Source of the DNA: DATLNF01 sp046590575
GTDB taxonomy: Bacteria; Actinomycetota; Actinomycetes; BP-191
Assembly (NCBI GenBank): GCA_046590575.1
Contig: JBKJUS010000025.1
Span: 1 to 34,145, forward strand
Reading direction: 5' to 3'
DNA length: 34,145 bases
The notes beneath the pieces were generated by a model. It worked only from the letters and a program-made list of their open reading frames with translations, was not told where the DNA came from and searched no databases. Numbering within the stretch: position 1 is the stretch's first letter; each line of letters begins with the position of its first letter. Shown here piece after piece: positions 1 to 7,081 of this stretch. A program made the translations under genes and the position numbers.

Positions 1-716
1 AGGTGGTCGGCGAGCAACGCCAGACGGAGCGCGGGCGAGGGGAGCGAGACGACGGCGAGGCGCAGGCTGTCCCGCTCGAGCGACCCGCGCAGCACCACGA
101 CGTCGGCGCTGCCGAGCTGCACGGCGACGTCGTCGACTACTCGCGCGTTGGCCGTCGCGGTCGTGGCGAGTACCGGCGTACCGGCGGGTAGGTCGCGCAT
201 CAGGTGGCGCAGCCGTCGGTAGTCGGGCCGGAAGTCGTGACCCCAGTCGGAGATGCAGTGCGCCTCGTCGACGACGAGCAGCCCGGCGGTCGCGGCGAGC
301 TGGGGGAGTACGGCGTCGCGGAAGCCCGGGTTGTTCAGCCGTTCCGGGCTGACCAGCAGCACGTCGACCGCGGCGTTGTTGACTCGGTCGACCACCTCGT
401 CCCACTCCTCAATGTTGGACGAGTTGATGGTCACCGCACGGATCCCGGCGCGTTCGGCTGCGGCGATCTGGTTGCGCATCAGCGCGAGGAGCGGCGACAC
501 GATGACCGTCGGCCCCGCACCGCGTGAGCGCAGTAGTGCTGTCGCGACGAAGTAGACGGCGGACTTGCCCCAGCCGGTGCGCTGCACGACCAGCGCGCGA
601 CTGCGGTCGACGACGAGCGCCCGGATCGCGGTCCACTGGTCCTCGCGCAGCACCGCGTCCGGGCCGGCCAGGTCGCGCAGCACGCGGGTGGCGTCGTCGT
701 ACAGCGGCTCGGTCAT
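1..716 (-). CDS. recQ: RecQ-family ATP-dependent DNA helicase, N-terminal part (runs off window)
   Basis: Minus-strand open frame that continues past base 1, so only about 238 N-terminal residues are visible. RecQ enzymes are superfamily 2 3'-5' DNA helicases acting in recombination and repair. Visible motifs in order are a Q-motif-like REDQWTAI (residues 24-31), a Walker A variant TGWGKS (47-52), the DEAH box at 150-153, and directly after it CISDWGHDFRPDY, the aromatic-rich loop typical of RecQ. The start is taken as the ATG whose complement is 714-716; an in-frame ATG at 728 is an alternative and neither has an obvious ribosome binding site. The RQC and HRDC regions, if present, lie outside the window. 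Family is secure; the exact paralogue is not. Confidence 0.9.
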   Translation of the reverse strand, partial: MTEPLYDDATRVLRDLAGPDAVLREDQWTAIRALVVDRSRALVVQRTGWGKSAVYFVATALLRSRGAGPTVIVSPLLALMRNQIAAAERAGIRAVTINSSNIEEWDEVVDRVNNAAVDVLLVSPERLNNPGFRDAVLPQLAATAGLLVVDEAHCISDWGHDFRPDYRRLRHLMRDLPAGTPVLATTATANARVVDDVAVQLGSADVVVLRGSLERDSLRLAVVSLPSPALRLALLADH

Positions 717-905
717 GGGCCAGAGCATGGCCGACCGGTGCGACACTGCGCGGCCCGACGTTGGCAGTTGGAGCGTCGGCGCGCCATAGATGACGCGCCC
801 GCGCTCCGCCCCCTAACGCCACGTCGGGGCATGGCAGCCCCTGATATCCATGTGCACAGTCGAACAGCGAGTCGTTCAGTTTGCCGACCTCGGCAACGCG
901 TGTTG

Positions 906-1754
906 TCACGCGGCCTCTCCGTTGTGCGCGGTGATCAGCCAGGCCGCGGAGTTGAACAGTACGCCGTCGGGTGTCTCGTGCTGCTCGATCATCGCGCGAA
1001 GGTTCGACAGCGACTGCGCGCGGTTCTCGTCGTCGAGATCGTGGCTCAGTCCGCGCACGATCCCCATGCTGCACATGAACGCGTACGCGTCATCGGCATC
1101 GCGACCGAACACCATCGGCTCGTCCACCGGCTCCACGCGTACGTCGAGGAACCCCGCCTCGCCGAGGACGCGGCGGATGTGGTCGGCGTCGGCGAGGCCG
1201 AAAGGTCCCGGCAGCCCGGGCGGCGGCTCGGGCAGCTCGCGGCCGGCCGCCAGCGCAGTGCGGATGCCGACAAGCCATTCGTTCTCGTGGAGCGGGCGCC
1301 ACGACGTGAGCGCAAGCCTTCCGGCCGGGCGCAGCGCCGTGCGGATGTTCGCGAACGCCGCGACGGGGTCGATGAAGAACATCGCGCCGTGCGAGCTGAT
1401 GGCGAGGTCGAACGCGCCCGCAGGGAAGGGGTGCACCTGCGCATCGCCCTGGACGAACTCGATGTTGCCGATGCCCTCGCGCTGCGCGGCATCACGGGCG
1501 TGCGCGAGCATCGGCGACGACAGGTCGATCCCGACGACCCGGCCTTTGGACGCGAGCCGCGCAACGCTGCGGGTGGACGGCCCGGTGCCGCACCCGACGT
1601 CAAGCACCTCGTCTCGCGGCCGCACCGACACTTCGGCGAGGAACTTCGCCCAGAGCCGGCCGCCGGCACCCTCGTAGTGATCGGCGCTGGCCGCCCAGTG
1701 CTCGCCCTCGGCCCCGTCCCACGCTGCGGCCATCTCGGTGTTTGCGATCGTCAT
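906..1754 (-). CDS. Class I SAM-dependent methyltransferase
   Basis: 282-residue soluble protein. The glycine-rich SAM-binding motif I VLDVGCGTG is at residues 50-58, followed by VVGIDLSSPML (motif II, acidic residue after the second strand) and FDLAISSHGAMFF (motif IV region). This is the Methyltransf_11/25 type of fold; the substrate cannot be told from sequence. The ATG complementary to 1752-1754 is chosen because GGAGG lies just upstream; an upstream in-frame GTG/ATG at 1793 would fall inside the operator. It diverges from the PadR gene at 1785, so it is the likely target of that regulator. It could modify a small molecule, for example an antibiotic or a quinone, but nothing in the sequence decides this. 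Confidence 0.85.
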   Translation of the reverse strand: MTIANTEMAAAWDGAEGEHWAASADHYEGAGGRLWAKFLAEVSVRPRDEVLDVGCGTGPSTRSVARLASKGRVVGIDLSSPMLAHARDAAQREGIGNIEFVQGDAQVHPFPAGAFDLAISSHGAMFFIDPVAAFANIRTALRPAGRLALTSWRPLHENEWLVGIRTALAAGRELPEPPPGLPGPFGLADADHIRRVLGEAGFLDVRVEPVDEPMVFGRDADDAYAFMCSMGIVRGLSHDLDDENRAQSLSNLRAMIEQHETPDGVLFNSAAWLITAHNGEAA

Positions 1755-1774
1755 CACAGCCAACCTCCGGTAAC

Positions 1775-1793
1775 ATGGTCCCTTATGGACCAT
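1775..1793. promoter_or_regulatory. Probable PadR operator between methyltransferase and PadR gene
   Basis: ATGGTCC (1775-1781) and GGACCAT (1787-1793) form a perfect 7-bp inverted repeat with a 5-nt spacer. A related half-site pair TGGAC (1786-1790) and GTCCA (1801-1805) overlaps it. A -10-like TAACAT at 1771-1776 lies 8 nt before the PadR ATG at 1785, so the palindrome would cover the transcription start. PadR proteins usually repress their own and the divergent gene; that role here is inference. Confidence 0.6.
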
Positions 1794-2543
1794 CGTGATA
1801 GTCCAAAGGGGACCGTGTCAACACCGGAGCTGACGACGACGTCGTATGCCATCCTCGGCCTGCTCGCATTGAAGCCGTGGACGACCTATGAGCTCGCGCA
1901 GCAGATGGAGCGCGCGCTCGGGCTGTTCTGGCCGCGGACGCGCAGCAAGCTGTACGAGGAGCCCAAGAAGCTCGTCGTCGCCGGCCTGGCGAAGGCCGCG
2001 ACGGAGCACGTCGGACGCCGGCCGCGCACCGTCTACACGATCACGGCGAAGGGCCGTCGAGCGCTCGCGGCCTGGCTGCCGACACCCGGCGCCGGCCCGG
2101 AGGTCGAGTACGAGCAGCTCGTGAAGGTCTTCTTCGCGGAGCACGGGACCAAGCACGACCTGCTCGCCACGATCGACGGCGCGCGCGCCTGGATCGAGGA
2201 GCGCGCGGCGGCGACGGAGCAAATTCCGCAGGAATACCTCGAGGGTCGCGGCGGATATCCCGAGCGGCTGCCCTGGCTGATCGTCACGGGACGATTTCTC
2301 GACGAGATCGACCGCGCGGTCGACCGATGGGCCGAGTGGGCGACGAACGTGGTCGATACCTGGCCAGATGACATCACGAAGGCGGAACCCGACTGGACCA
2401 CGCTCGAGGAGATGGCGAGCTACACGAGCGAGCTAGCGGCCCGCGCCCACGCCCGCACCCACGCTCCAATCACCCCGCAGCCGGACCACACTGTCACCTA
2501 CATCGAGAAGCGCCAAGGGATGGCCGACACGAAGCGGCAGTAG
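1785..2543 (+). CDS. PadR-family transcriptional regulator
   Basis: 252-residue DNA-binding regulator. The PadR winged helix occupies about residues 15-95: YAILGLLALKPWTTYELAQQM, then LYEEPKKLVVAGLA and the wing GRRPRTVYTITAKGRRAL. The rest, with YPERLPWL and a long helix, matches the C-terminal Vir_Act_alpha_C dimerisation region of the AphA-like PadR subgroup. The frame is open far upstream to 738, but that part is a shadow of the opposite methyltransferase. ATG 1785 is preferred, in a leaderless arrangement behind TAACAT; GTG 1815 is a weaker alternative with AAAGGGG only 3 nt away. The C-terminal tail is longer than usual. Likely represses itself and the divergent methyltransferase. Confidence 0.87.
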   Translation: MDHRDSPKGTVSTPELTTTSYAILGLLALKPWTTYELAQQMERALGLFWPRTRSKLYEEPKKLVVAGLAKAATEHVGRRPRTVYTITAKGRRALAAWLPTPGAGPEVEYEQLVKVFFAEHGTKHDLLATIDGARAWIEERAAATEQIPQEYLEGRGGYPERLPWLIVTGRFLDEIDRAVDRWAEWATNVVDTWPDDITKAEPDWTTLEEMASYTSELAARAHARTHAPITPQPDHTVTYIEKRQGMADTKRQ

Positions 2544-2567
2544 CGAGCGAGTCTTGGTGGTGAGGTT

Positions 2568-2595
2568 ATAACTGATAACTGATAACTGATATAGT
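2568..2595 (+). promoter_or_regulatory. Three tandem ATAACTG repeats plus -10 element of the XRE operon
   Basis: ATAACTG occurs three times head to tail (2568-2574, 2575-2581, 2582-2588) in an AT-rich island in otherwise GC-rich DNA. The -10-like TATAGT at 2590-2595 follows immediately and lies 6 nt before the ATG at 2602, so the transcript is probably leaderless. The repeats occupy the -35/spacer region and are good candidates for binding sites of the XRE protein encoded next. Confidence 0.6.
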
Positions 2596-2601
2596 GAGTT
2601 C

Positions 2602-3177
2602 ATGCAGCCGTGGGAGCTCCGAAAGCGGCGGCGGACCGCTGGCCTCACCGCGCGCCAGGTGGCCGACGCGATCGGCACCGCTGAGAGCAATGTCGCGGCG
2701 TACGAGCGCGGAGCCAAGGCGCCGAACGCGATGACGCTCTCGCGGATGGTGAAGGCGATCGACGCAGGCGCGGACAGCCCGGTGTTCGTCAATCGACTCA
2801 TCACGGTGCCCGCGGCTGCCGCGGCCATCCGGCGCGGACTGCGCTCGGGCTGGCCCACCCGGGATCTGCTTCGCGTCGTACGCGAGTCGCGAGCCAACGC
2901 GGCCTGGGTCACCAACTCGCCGGATGTGGAGCTCTTCATGGCCGACCCGTCGACAACGGGTGATCGTCGTTGGGACGCGCTGCTCGCCGGTTCGACCGAG
3001 GAGCTGGCACTGCGCAGGTCCGCTCCGGTGCCGGGCTGGACCCGCGGACACGCTCTCTCGACGTGGTGGTTCGTGGGCGAGCGTCGAGTCTTCGACGCCT
3101 ATGCGCTGGCCCACTCACCCACCTCCCTGAAGGTGCGCGGGGTGATGCTTGACCCGGCCGACCTGGAATCGGTGTGA
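2602..3177 (+). CDS. XRE-family HTH protein, candidate antitoxin/regulator of a nucleotidyltransferase
   Basis: 191-residue protein with a Cro/C1-type helix-turn-helix at about residues 3-55 (LRKRRRTAGLTARQVADAIG, then ESNVAAYERGAKAPN). The C-terminal 130 residues are not a domain I can name; they contain a Trp-rich stretch (GHALSTWWFVGERRVFDAYALAH) and end MLDPADLESV. The stop overlaps the next start by 4 nt (GTGA), so the two proteins are translationally coupled. The order regulator-then-nucleotidyltransferase resembles AbiE/MenAT-type toxin-antitoxin loci, but those antitoxins carry a winged helix rather than an XRE domain, so the match is by layout only. Likely autoregulated through the ATAACTG repeats. 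Confidence 0.8.
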   Translation: MQPWELRKRRRTAGLTARQVADAIGTAESNVAAYERGAKAPNAMTLSRMVKAIDAGADSPVFVNRLITVPAAAAAIRRGLRSGWPTRDLLRVVRESRANAAWVTNSPDVELFMADPSTTGDRRWDALLAGSTEELALRRSAPVPGWTRGHALSTWWFVGERRVFDAYALAHSPTSLKVRGVMLDPADLESV

Positions 3178-3698
3178 CCGCACCGCTGCTGGACAGGGGC
3201 AGGATCGAGGCGCTGCTCACGGCCCTCGGCGAGGCGTGCGCGTCGAAAGGGATTAGCGTCGAGATGTTTCTCGTGGGCGGTGCGGCAATGGCACTCGCCT
3301 ACAGCCGCGAGAGGACGACCCGGGATCTCGACGCCATCTTCGAGCCGAAGATCCAGGTGTACGCCGAGGCGCGGCGGCTCGCCGACGAGCGCGGGCTGCC
3401 GCCCGACTGGCTCAATGAGGCGGTCAAGGGGCTGCTGCCGGACAACCCGGACGCTGGGCCGCAGGTCACCTTCTCGCGCCCCGGGATCAGTGTGGCTGTC
3501 GCTTCGGCGGAGTACCTCTTCGCGATGAAGGTGGCCGCGGCCCGGGCCGAAGCCGACACCGATGACCTGCTCACGCTGGCCGGTGTGCTGGGCATCAGCA
3601 CGCACGTCCAAGCGCTCGCCATGGTGGAGCGCTACTACTCCGCGTCCCGGCTTTCCGCGAAGTCGCAGTTCTTCCTCGAAGGCGTCTTCGGCGCCTAA
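3174..3698 (+). CDS. Nucleotidyltransferase-fold protein (DUF6036/AbiEii-like), candidate toxin
   Basis: 174-residue protein starting at a GTG that overlaps the XRE stop. The minimal nucleotidyltransferase signature is present: FLVGGAAMALAYSRERTTRDLD, with GG at about residues 33-34 and the metal-binding DxD inside TRDLDAIF. A later segment YLFAMKVAAARAEADTDDLLTLA corresponds to the Lys- and Asp-containing helix seen in AbiEii/DUF6036 proteins. Characterised relatives such as MenT modify tRNA ends and AbiEii inhibits growth; whether this one is a toxin is inference. It ends about 100 nt before the convergent PadR gene. An alternative role is a non-toxic enzyme regulated by its partner. Confidence 0.8.
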   Translation: MTAPLLDRGRIEALLTALGEACASKGISVEMFLVGGAAMALAYSRERTTRDLDAIFEPKIQVYAEARRLADERGLPPDWLNEAVKGLLPDNPDAGPQVTFSRPGISVAVASAEYLFAMKVAAARAEADTDDLLTLAGVLGISTHVQALAMVERYYSASRLSAKSQFFLEGVFGA

Positions 3699-3756
3699 TT
3701 CTGATTGCTCGACGCGCGGAGGGTTGCGGGCGGCTTGTCCCCGTGGAGGAGCGCCA

Positions 3757-3779
3757 GATGGCTTCGAGTAGGTGCCATC
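3757..3779. terminator. Weak hairpin between convergent genes
   Basis: GATGGC (3757-3762) and GCCATC (3774-3779) can form a 6-bp stem with an 11-nt loop in the 101-nt gap between the convergent nucleotidyltransferase and PadR genes. There is no T-tract, so a terminator role is only suggested by position. Confidence 0.3.
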
Positions 3780-3799
3780 GAGGCGATGGAAAGAACGTC

Positions 3800-4477
3800 T
3801 CAGGTGCGGCGGCGGATCTGCTCCAGTCGCGCGCGGGTGGCCGGGATCAGTGACGGGTCTGCCGTACCGGTCCACTCATCGACCTCGTCAGCCGTGGTGG
3901 CGAAGAACGTCTCGACGGTCGCCAGCAGAGCGGTGATGACGTCGAGTGCGACGGCGACCGCGGGCAGCCGCTCAGGGAACATCTCGCGGCCTTGGAAGTC
4001 CCTCGCTGTCGTGGTGCCTTCGAGCATCGACAGCGGGCCGCCGTCTGCGAGGTAGTCCGTCACATAGCCGTGCAGCTCAGCCAGCATCTCCCGCGCCGAC
4101 GCGGCCGTGGAGCGCATCGCCGCCGCCAGCGCCCCAGGGTTGCCGCTGTCTGCATAGAAGGCGCGCAAGATCCCCTCGATCTGCAGGTGCGGCTCCTCCG
4201 GCTCCGTCGCGAGCCAACGGCGCATCGCCGCACGGCCGGCGCGGGTGATGGCGTAGCGCTGACGAGTACGGCGTCCCACCGGCTCAGTCGTCACGCTCGC
4301 CCAGCCGAGCGCCACCAGCTTCTTCTGCTCGCGGTAGAGGTGCCCTTCTGAGGTCGCCCAGATGAAGCGCAGGCTCCGGCGTACCTGATGGGTCAGTTCA
4401 TAACCGGTCATCGACCGGACGGCGAGCATCCCAAGCAAGCCGTAGGTGGCGGGGGTGGCTCGGGGAGCTGCCGGCAT
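3800..4477 (-). CDS. PadR-family transcriptional regulator
   Basis: 225-residue regulator with the PadR winged helix at about residues 10-90 (YGLLGMLAVRSMTGYELTHQV, HLYREQKKLVALGWA, wing GRRTRQRYAITRAGRAAM) and a C-terminal helical dimerisation region with MFPERLPAVAVALDVITALL. It is of the same subgroup as the PadR protein at 1785. The ATG complementary to 4475-4477 lies 7 nt behind a -10-like TAAAGT, with no ribosome binding site, so a leaderless mRNA is likely. It diverges from the VOC-cupin operon over a perfect palindrome, and almost certainly represses both itself and that operon. Confidence 0.88.
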   Translation of the reverse strand: MPAAPRATPATYGLLGMLAVRSMTGYELTHQVRRSLRFIWATSEGHLYREQKKLVALGWASVTTEPVGRRTRQRYAITRAGRAAMRRWLATEPEEPHLQIEGILRAFYADSGNPGALAAAMRSTAASAREMLAELHGYVTDYLADGGPLSMLEGTTTARDFQGREMFPERLPAVAVALDVITALLATVETFFATTADEVDEWTGTADPSLIPATRARLEQIRRRT

Positions 4478-4481
4478 GGGA

Positions 4482-4509
4482 TTGACTTTACTCGCAATGC
4501 GAGTAAAAA
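4482..4509. promoter_or_regulatory. Symmetric divergent promoter with perfect 21-bp operator
   Basis: TTTACTCGC (4487-4495), a 3-nt spacer and GCGAGTAAA (4499-4507) form a perfect palindrome in the 38-nt gap between two start codons. On the plus strand TTGACT (4482-4487) and TAAAAA (4504-4509), 16 nt apart, form a promoter ending 6 nt before ATG 4516. On the minus strand TAAAGT (4490-4485) ends 7 nt before ATG 4477. Both -10 elements lie on the palindrome edges, so one bound PadR dimer would block both promoters. Confidence 0.72.
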
Positions 4510-4515
4510 GCCCAT

Positions 4516-5004
4516 ATGGGAATCGGGAGCGTGCGCTGCGCCGCCATCGACGTCGACGACCTCGACGTCGCGGAGACGTTCTGGTCAGAGGTCACCGGGC
4601 TGCCGGTCATCACCTCGAAGTGGGTTGGTCGCTACTCCTACCTCGGGCAGCCGGACCCGTGGAAGCACGAGGTAATCCTGCATCTGGTGCGCACGACCAA
4701 GGGGTCGGAGGTCAATCGGGCGCACGTCGACATCGGAGTGCCCGACGTCGACCTGGCCATCACGCAGATCGAGGCGATCGGCGGACGCCTGAAGCGCGCA
4801 CCGACGATCTTCCCTCGGCCCGGCTCCTACGACGGAGTTGAGCCGACCATCGACTGGGCCGTGATGCGCGATCCGTTCGGCAACGAGTTCTGCCTGGTCT
4901 CGGTCCTCACCGAGGAAGAGTCACTGGCCGTCGCACACGCCGGTCTCGGCGACGACACCCACTACCGCGCGGCCGCAGGTCGCACATCACCGAAGGAGAG
5001 CTGA
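4516..5004 (+). CDS. VOC-superfamily (glyoxalase/bleomycin-resistance fold) protein
   Basis: 162-residue protein with the paired beta-alpha-beta-beta-beta modules of the VOC fold: CAAIDVDDLDVAETFWSEVTGLPV at the N terminus, AHVDIGVPDVDLAITQIEAIGGR in the middle and the end strand WAVMRDPFGNEFCLV, which is the typical DPxGNxxxLV edge. VOC proteins are small metal-dependent enzymes or binding proteins; the substrate is not readable. The ATG follows the -10 by 6 nt with no ribosome binding site. The cupin gene begins 1 nt after the stop, so the two form an operon under the divergent PadR. The pairing suggests detoxification or modification of a small molecule. Confidence 0.85.
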   Translation: MGIGSVRCAAIDVDDLDVAETFWSEVTGLPVITSKWVGRYSYLGQPDPWKHEVILHLVRTTKGSEVNRAHVDIGVPDVDLAITQIEAIGGRLKRAPTIFPRPGSYDGVEPTIDWAVMRDPFGNEFCLVSVLTEEESLAVAHAGLGDDTHYRAAAGRTSPKES

Positions 5005-5005
5005 G

Positions 5006-5368
5006 ATGTCCGTACGGGTTGACGACCTTCCCATCGAGGTCGAGCAGGGTGAGCTCATCACCCGGTACGCCGAGTTCGGCGACATGGCGATCCGCCATGC
5101 GTCGCTGCCCGCTGGCACCGACATGGGTCCCGTGCTCGCTGGGCTCCCCGGGGGGCGCTGCCCGAGCCCGCACTGGGGGATCGTGCTCAGCGGGTCGATT
5201 GAGATCACGCACGCCGACGGGTCCACCGAGTTGGCCAGCGCCGGCGAGCTCTACCACTGGGCCGCCGGGCACACCGGAGTATCGAAGGAAGGCGTGGTGT
5301 TCGTCGAGGTCGGTCCGACCGGCCCGATGCGCGAGTTCAGCGACCACGCGAAGAAGCTGTTCGCCTAG
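5006..5368 (+). CDS. Small single-domain cupin protein
   Basis: 120-residue cupin with a beta-barrel core. Motif 1 is seen around CPSPHWGIVLSGSIEITHADG and motif 2 around SAGELYHWAAGHTG. Each motif keeps histidine, but the full HxH...E ligand set of classical metal cupins is not evident, so it may bind ligand rather than catalyse. AAGGAGAG is placed well before ATG 5006, inside the end of the VOC gene. It is the second gene of the PadR-controlled operon; no third gene follows closely. Confidence 0.78.
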   Translation: MSVRVDDLPIEVEQGELITRYAEFGDMAIRHASLPAGTDMGPVLAGLPGGRCPSPHWGIVLSGSIEITHADGSTELASAGELYHWAAGHTGVSKEGVVFVEVGPTGPMREFSDHAKKLFA

Positions 5369-5585
5369 CCGCGAAGGCGCTGTGTTCGCCGTCGAACCTA
5401 ACGTCGGGGCGATTCTGGCTCGTGGCAGAGGTTGGCGCATCCAGCCCCGAGTCGTCGTCGCCGAGGTGCTGGCAGTCGGCGACCCCACGCTCGGTCGGGG
5501 CGACTTGAACCCCACAGGGGCTACGTGCGCCTATGTTGCGGGGGAGCGCACCTCTCGGATGCGCCGACCTACAGGGGGCATCTCG
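5369..5585. other. Intergenic region with small hairpins
   Basis: No convincing gene. GTGCGC (5525-5530) and GCGCAC (5546-5551) can pair across a 15-nt loop, and CCCC-ACA-GGGG lies near 5510-5520. A GGTTCAAGTC-like string occurs on the minus strand near 5500-5510, but no cloverleaf can be folded around it. GGGGG upstream of 5586 probably serves as ribosome binding site for the next gene. Confidence 0.35.
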
Positions 5586-5987
5586 ATGACCGACCCGCAA
5601 CCGGCCACATCTGCGGTCCAGCAGACTGCTCCGCTCGGCAAAATACGTGGCACCGGCGTCTGCATTCTGCTGGCGATCGTCACGCTCGGCATCTACACGT
5701 TCGTCTGGTACTTCAAGGTCCACGACGAAATGAAGCGGCACAGCGGGCGCGGGCTGGGCGGCGGTATCGCGCTGCTGCTGACGTTCTTTGTCGGCATCGC
5801 GATGCCGTTTCTCACGAGCAGCGAGCTCGGTGACATGTACGAGGCGCAGGGACAGCCCAAGCCGGTCTCCGGCGCCACCGGCCTGTGGAGCTTCCCGGGC
5901 TGCTTCATCATCGTCGGGCCGCTCGTGTGGTTCGTGAAGACGAACGGCGCGCTCAACACCTACTGGCGCAACTGCGGCGCTCGCTAG
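5586..5987 (+). CDS. DUF4234 integral membrane protein
   Basis: 133-residue membrane protein. The hallmark of DUF4234 is present: a first hydrophobic segment followed by LGIYTFVWYFKVHDEMKRH (about residues 34-52). Two further hydrophobic segments follow (GGGIALLLTFFVGIAMPFL and CFIIVGPLVWFV), and the end NGALNTYWRNCGAR is also typical. The function of the family is unknown. The frame is open upstream to 5019, but that is a shadow of the cupin gene; ATG 5586 is chosen because the family-like sequence starts there and GGGGG precedes it. It appears monocistronic. Confidence 0.8.
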   Translation: MTDPQPATSAVQQTAPLGKIRGTGVCILLAIVTLGIYTFVWYFKVHDEMKRHSGRGLGGGIALLLTFFVGIAMPFLTSSELGDMYEAQGQPKPVSGATGLWSFPGCFIIVGPLVWFVKTNGALNTYWRNCGAR

Positions 5988-6031
5988 CCCAGCCCATGGA
6001 TCGTGTCGGACCTGGGGTGTACCACTAGCGC

Positions 6032-6379
6032 ATGGAAACGTTCGTCGGCTTGGTCATGATCGCAGTGCTCGTCGCGTTCGTGCGGGCGGTGTGGCGCACG
6101 GGCACCCGCCGGCACGACGGGTTGCCACCGTCGGCCGGTTCGCACGATCGCGGGCCCCGCGGGCCGCAGACGCCGAACCCGATGGGGCGCGAGGCGGAGT
6201 TCCCGCCAGAGACGGTCGACGACGCGTTCGCCGTCGGCTACATCGTCGGGCGCCACCACGGGCAGTCCGACGTCGATCACCCGGCAGACACTGAGGAGAC
6301 GTCGTACGACGGTGGCTTGGCCGACGACAGTGAGTGGGGCAGCGACGACTGGTCTGGCGACGACGGCGGTGACGAGTAA
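6032..6379 (+). CDS. Small membrane-anchored acidic protein, unknown function
   Basis: 115 residues. An N-terminal hydrophobic helix (FVGLVMIAVLVAFVRAV, residues 4-20) is followed by Arg and a basic patch, which predicts a cytoplasmic C terminus. The central part contains FPPETVDDAFAVGYIVGRHHGQ, and the last 35 residues are strongly acidic (many Asp, Glu, Ser and Gly). I recognise no family. No ribosome binding site is visible; the start codon is placed by the hydrophobic segment. Codon use looks coding, but the gene is supported only by composition and plausible topology. Confidence 0.6.
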   Translation: METFVGLVMIAVLVAFVRAVWRTGTRRHDGLPPSAGSHDRGPRGPQTPNPMGREAEFPPETVDDAFAVGYIVGRHHGQSDVDHPADTEETSYDGGLADDSEWGSDDWSGDDGGDE

Positions 6380-6465
6380 GCGCCGGCGAGATGCCCTGTG
6401 GAGGGAGTACGTCGGATTGTCAGTGGGGTCGGTGACCGTGGAGCACCCGACTCCTGGAGGCTCCG

Positions 6466-7014
6466 ATGCCGACGTCACGTCACCGCCGCAAGGGCGTCAC
6501 CCGCCCGCGCGTCCGCCACGAGCGAGTAGTCGATCCCGACTGCGCCGCCTGTACCGACCCCGACTACTCACCTGAGCGTGAGTGGCAGCGAACGTTCGAT
6601 GCGATCGGCCGCGACGGCTGGTACGCGCAAAGCGTGGGTGGGGACCGGGCGCATGCGCCATACACCTACACCGCCGGCCTGAGCCTGCGAGGGCACCCGG
6701 AGCTGGTCGTCGCTGGCATGGCGACGCAGGCGGCGTACGTCGAGCTCGCGACCTGGGTCGACGCCGTGCTCGCTGGTCTCTCCCTGCCCGGGATGGACGA
6801 GCTGCGCAAGGCCTGCGGCTGCGTGACCCGCTTCGTCCCAGTGGGCCGGGGCGCAGTCGACCTAGGCGTGGCCGACGTCGTACTCGGCGGTGCCGTCGAG
6901 GCCATCCAGTGCGTATGGTCGGTCGGCGACCGTTACCCCGGCCAGCCTGACTACCCGGCCATCGCCCATCGGCAGCCGCTCTACGGACCAGCGTGGTGGC
7001 TCAGTGGACGCTGA
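6466..7014 (+). CDS. DUF4262-like protein
   Basis: 182-residue soluble protein. After a basic N terminus with a Cys pair (DPDCAACTDPDYSP) comes the pattern seen in DUF4262 proteins: GWYAQSVGGDRAHAPYTYTAGLSLRGHPELVVAGM, then a helix and a C-terminal part with ACGCVTRFVPV and PLYGPAWWLSGR. The family is of unknown function and often found as isolated genes. GGAGG stands 6-7 nt before ATG 6466. It lies between the acidic membrane protein and the VapBC pair, with no operon link visible. Confidence 0.75.
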   Translation: MPTSRHRRKGVTRPRVRHERVVDPDCAACTDPDYSPEREWQRTFDAIGRDGWYAQSVGGDRAHAPYTYTAGLSLRGHPELVVAGMATQAAYVELATWVDAVLAGLSLPGMDELRKACGCVTRFVPVGRGAVDLGVADVVLGGAVEAIQCVWSVGDRYPGQPDYPAIAHRQPLYGPAWWLSGR

Positions 7015-7036
7015 CCCGCCGCGTCCCACCAGAGGA

Positions 7037-7064
7037 GATATACTTCGTCAACTTTCCATATATC
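7037..7064 (+). promoter_or_regulatory. AT-rich promoter/operator of vapBC
   Basis: GATATA (7037-7042) and TATATC (7059-7064) form an inverted repeat with a 16-nt spacer. TATACT (7039-7044) is a good -10 hexamer, and the second arm gives another possible one. A purine-rich GGGGGAG at 7071-7077 precedes ATG 7082. The palindrome is a plausible VapBC autoregulatory site; that is inference from location and the known conditional cooperativity of the family. Confidence 0.5.
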
Positions 7065-7081
7065 CCGACCGGGGGAGTTGC

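Noticed and set aside
906..960. Third copy of the 59-bp repeat because of GCGGAGTTGA at about 948-957
   Set aside because: The match is inside the methyltransferase coding sequence and has no partner arm 59 bp away.
738..1784. N-terminal 349-residue extension of the PadR frame
   Set aside because: It is antisense to the methyltransferase and has low-complexity Arg/Gly/His-rich sequence; the PadR domain only starts after 1785.
2568..2588. Phase-variable simple repeat
   Set aside because: Only three 7-bp copies outside the coding region; binding-site role is more economical.
5495..5580. tRNA-like T-loop (GGTTCAAGTC on minus strand)
   Set aside because: The 5-bp T stem has mismatches, and no acceptor, D or anticodon arms can be placed around it.
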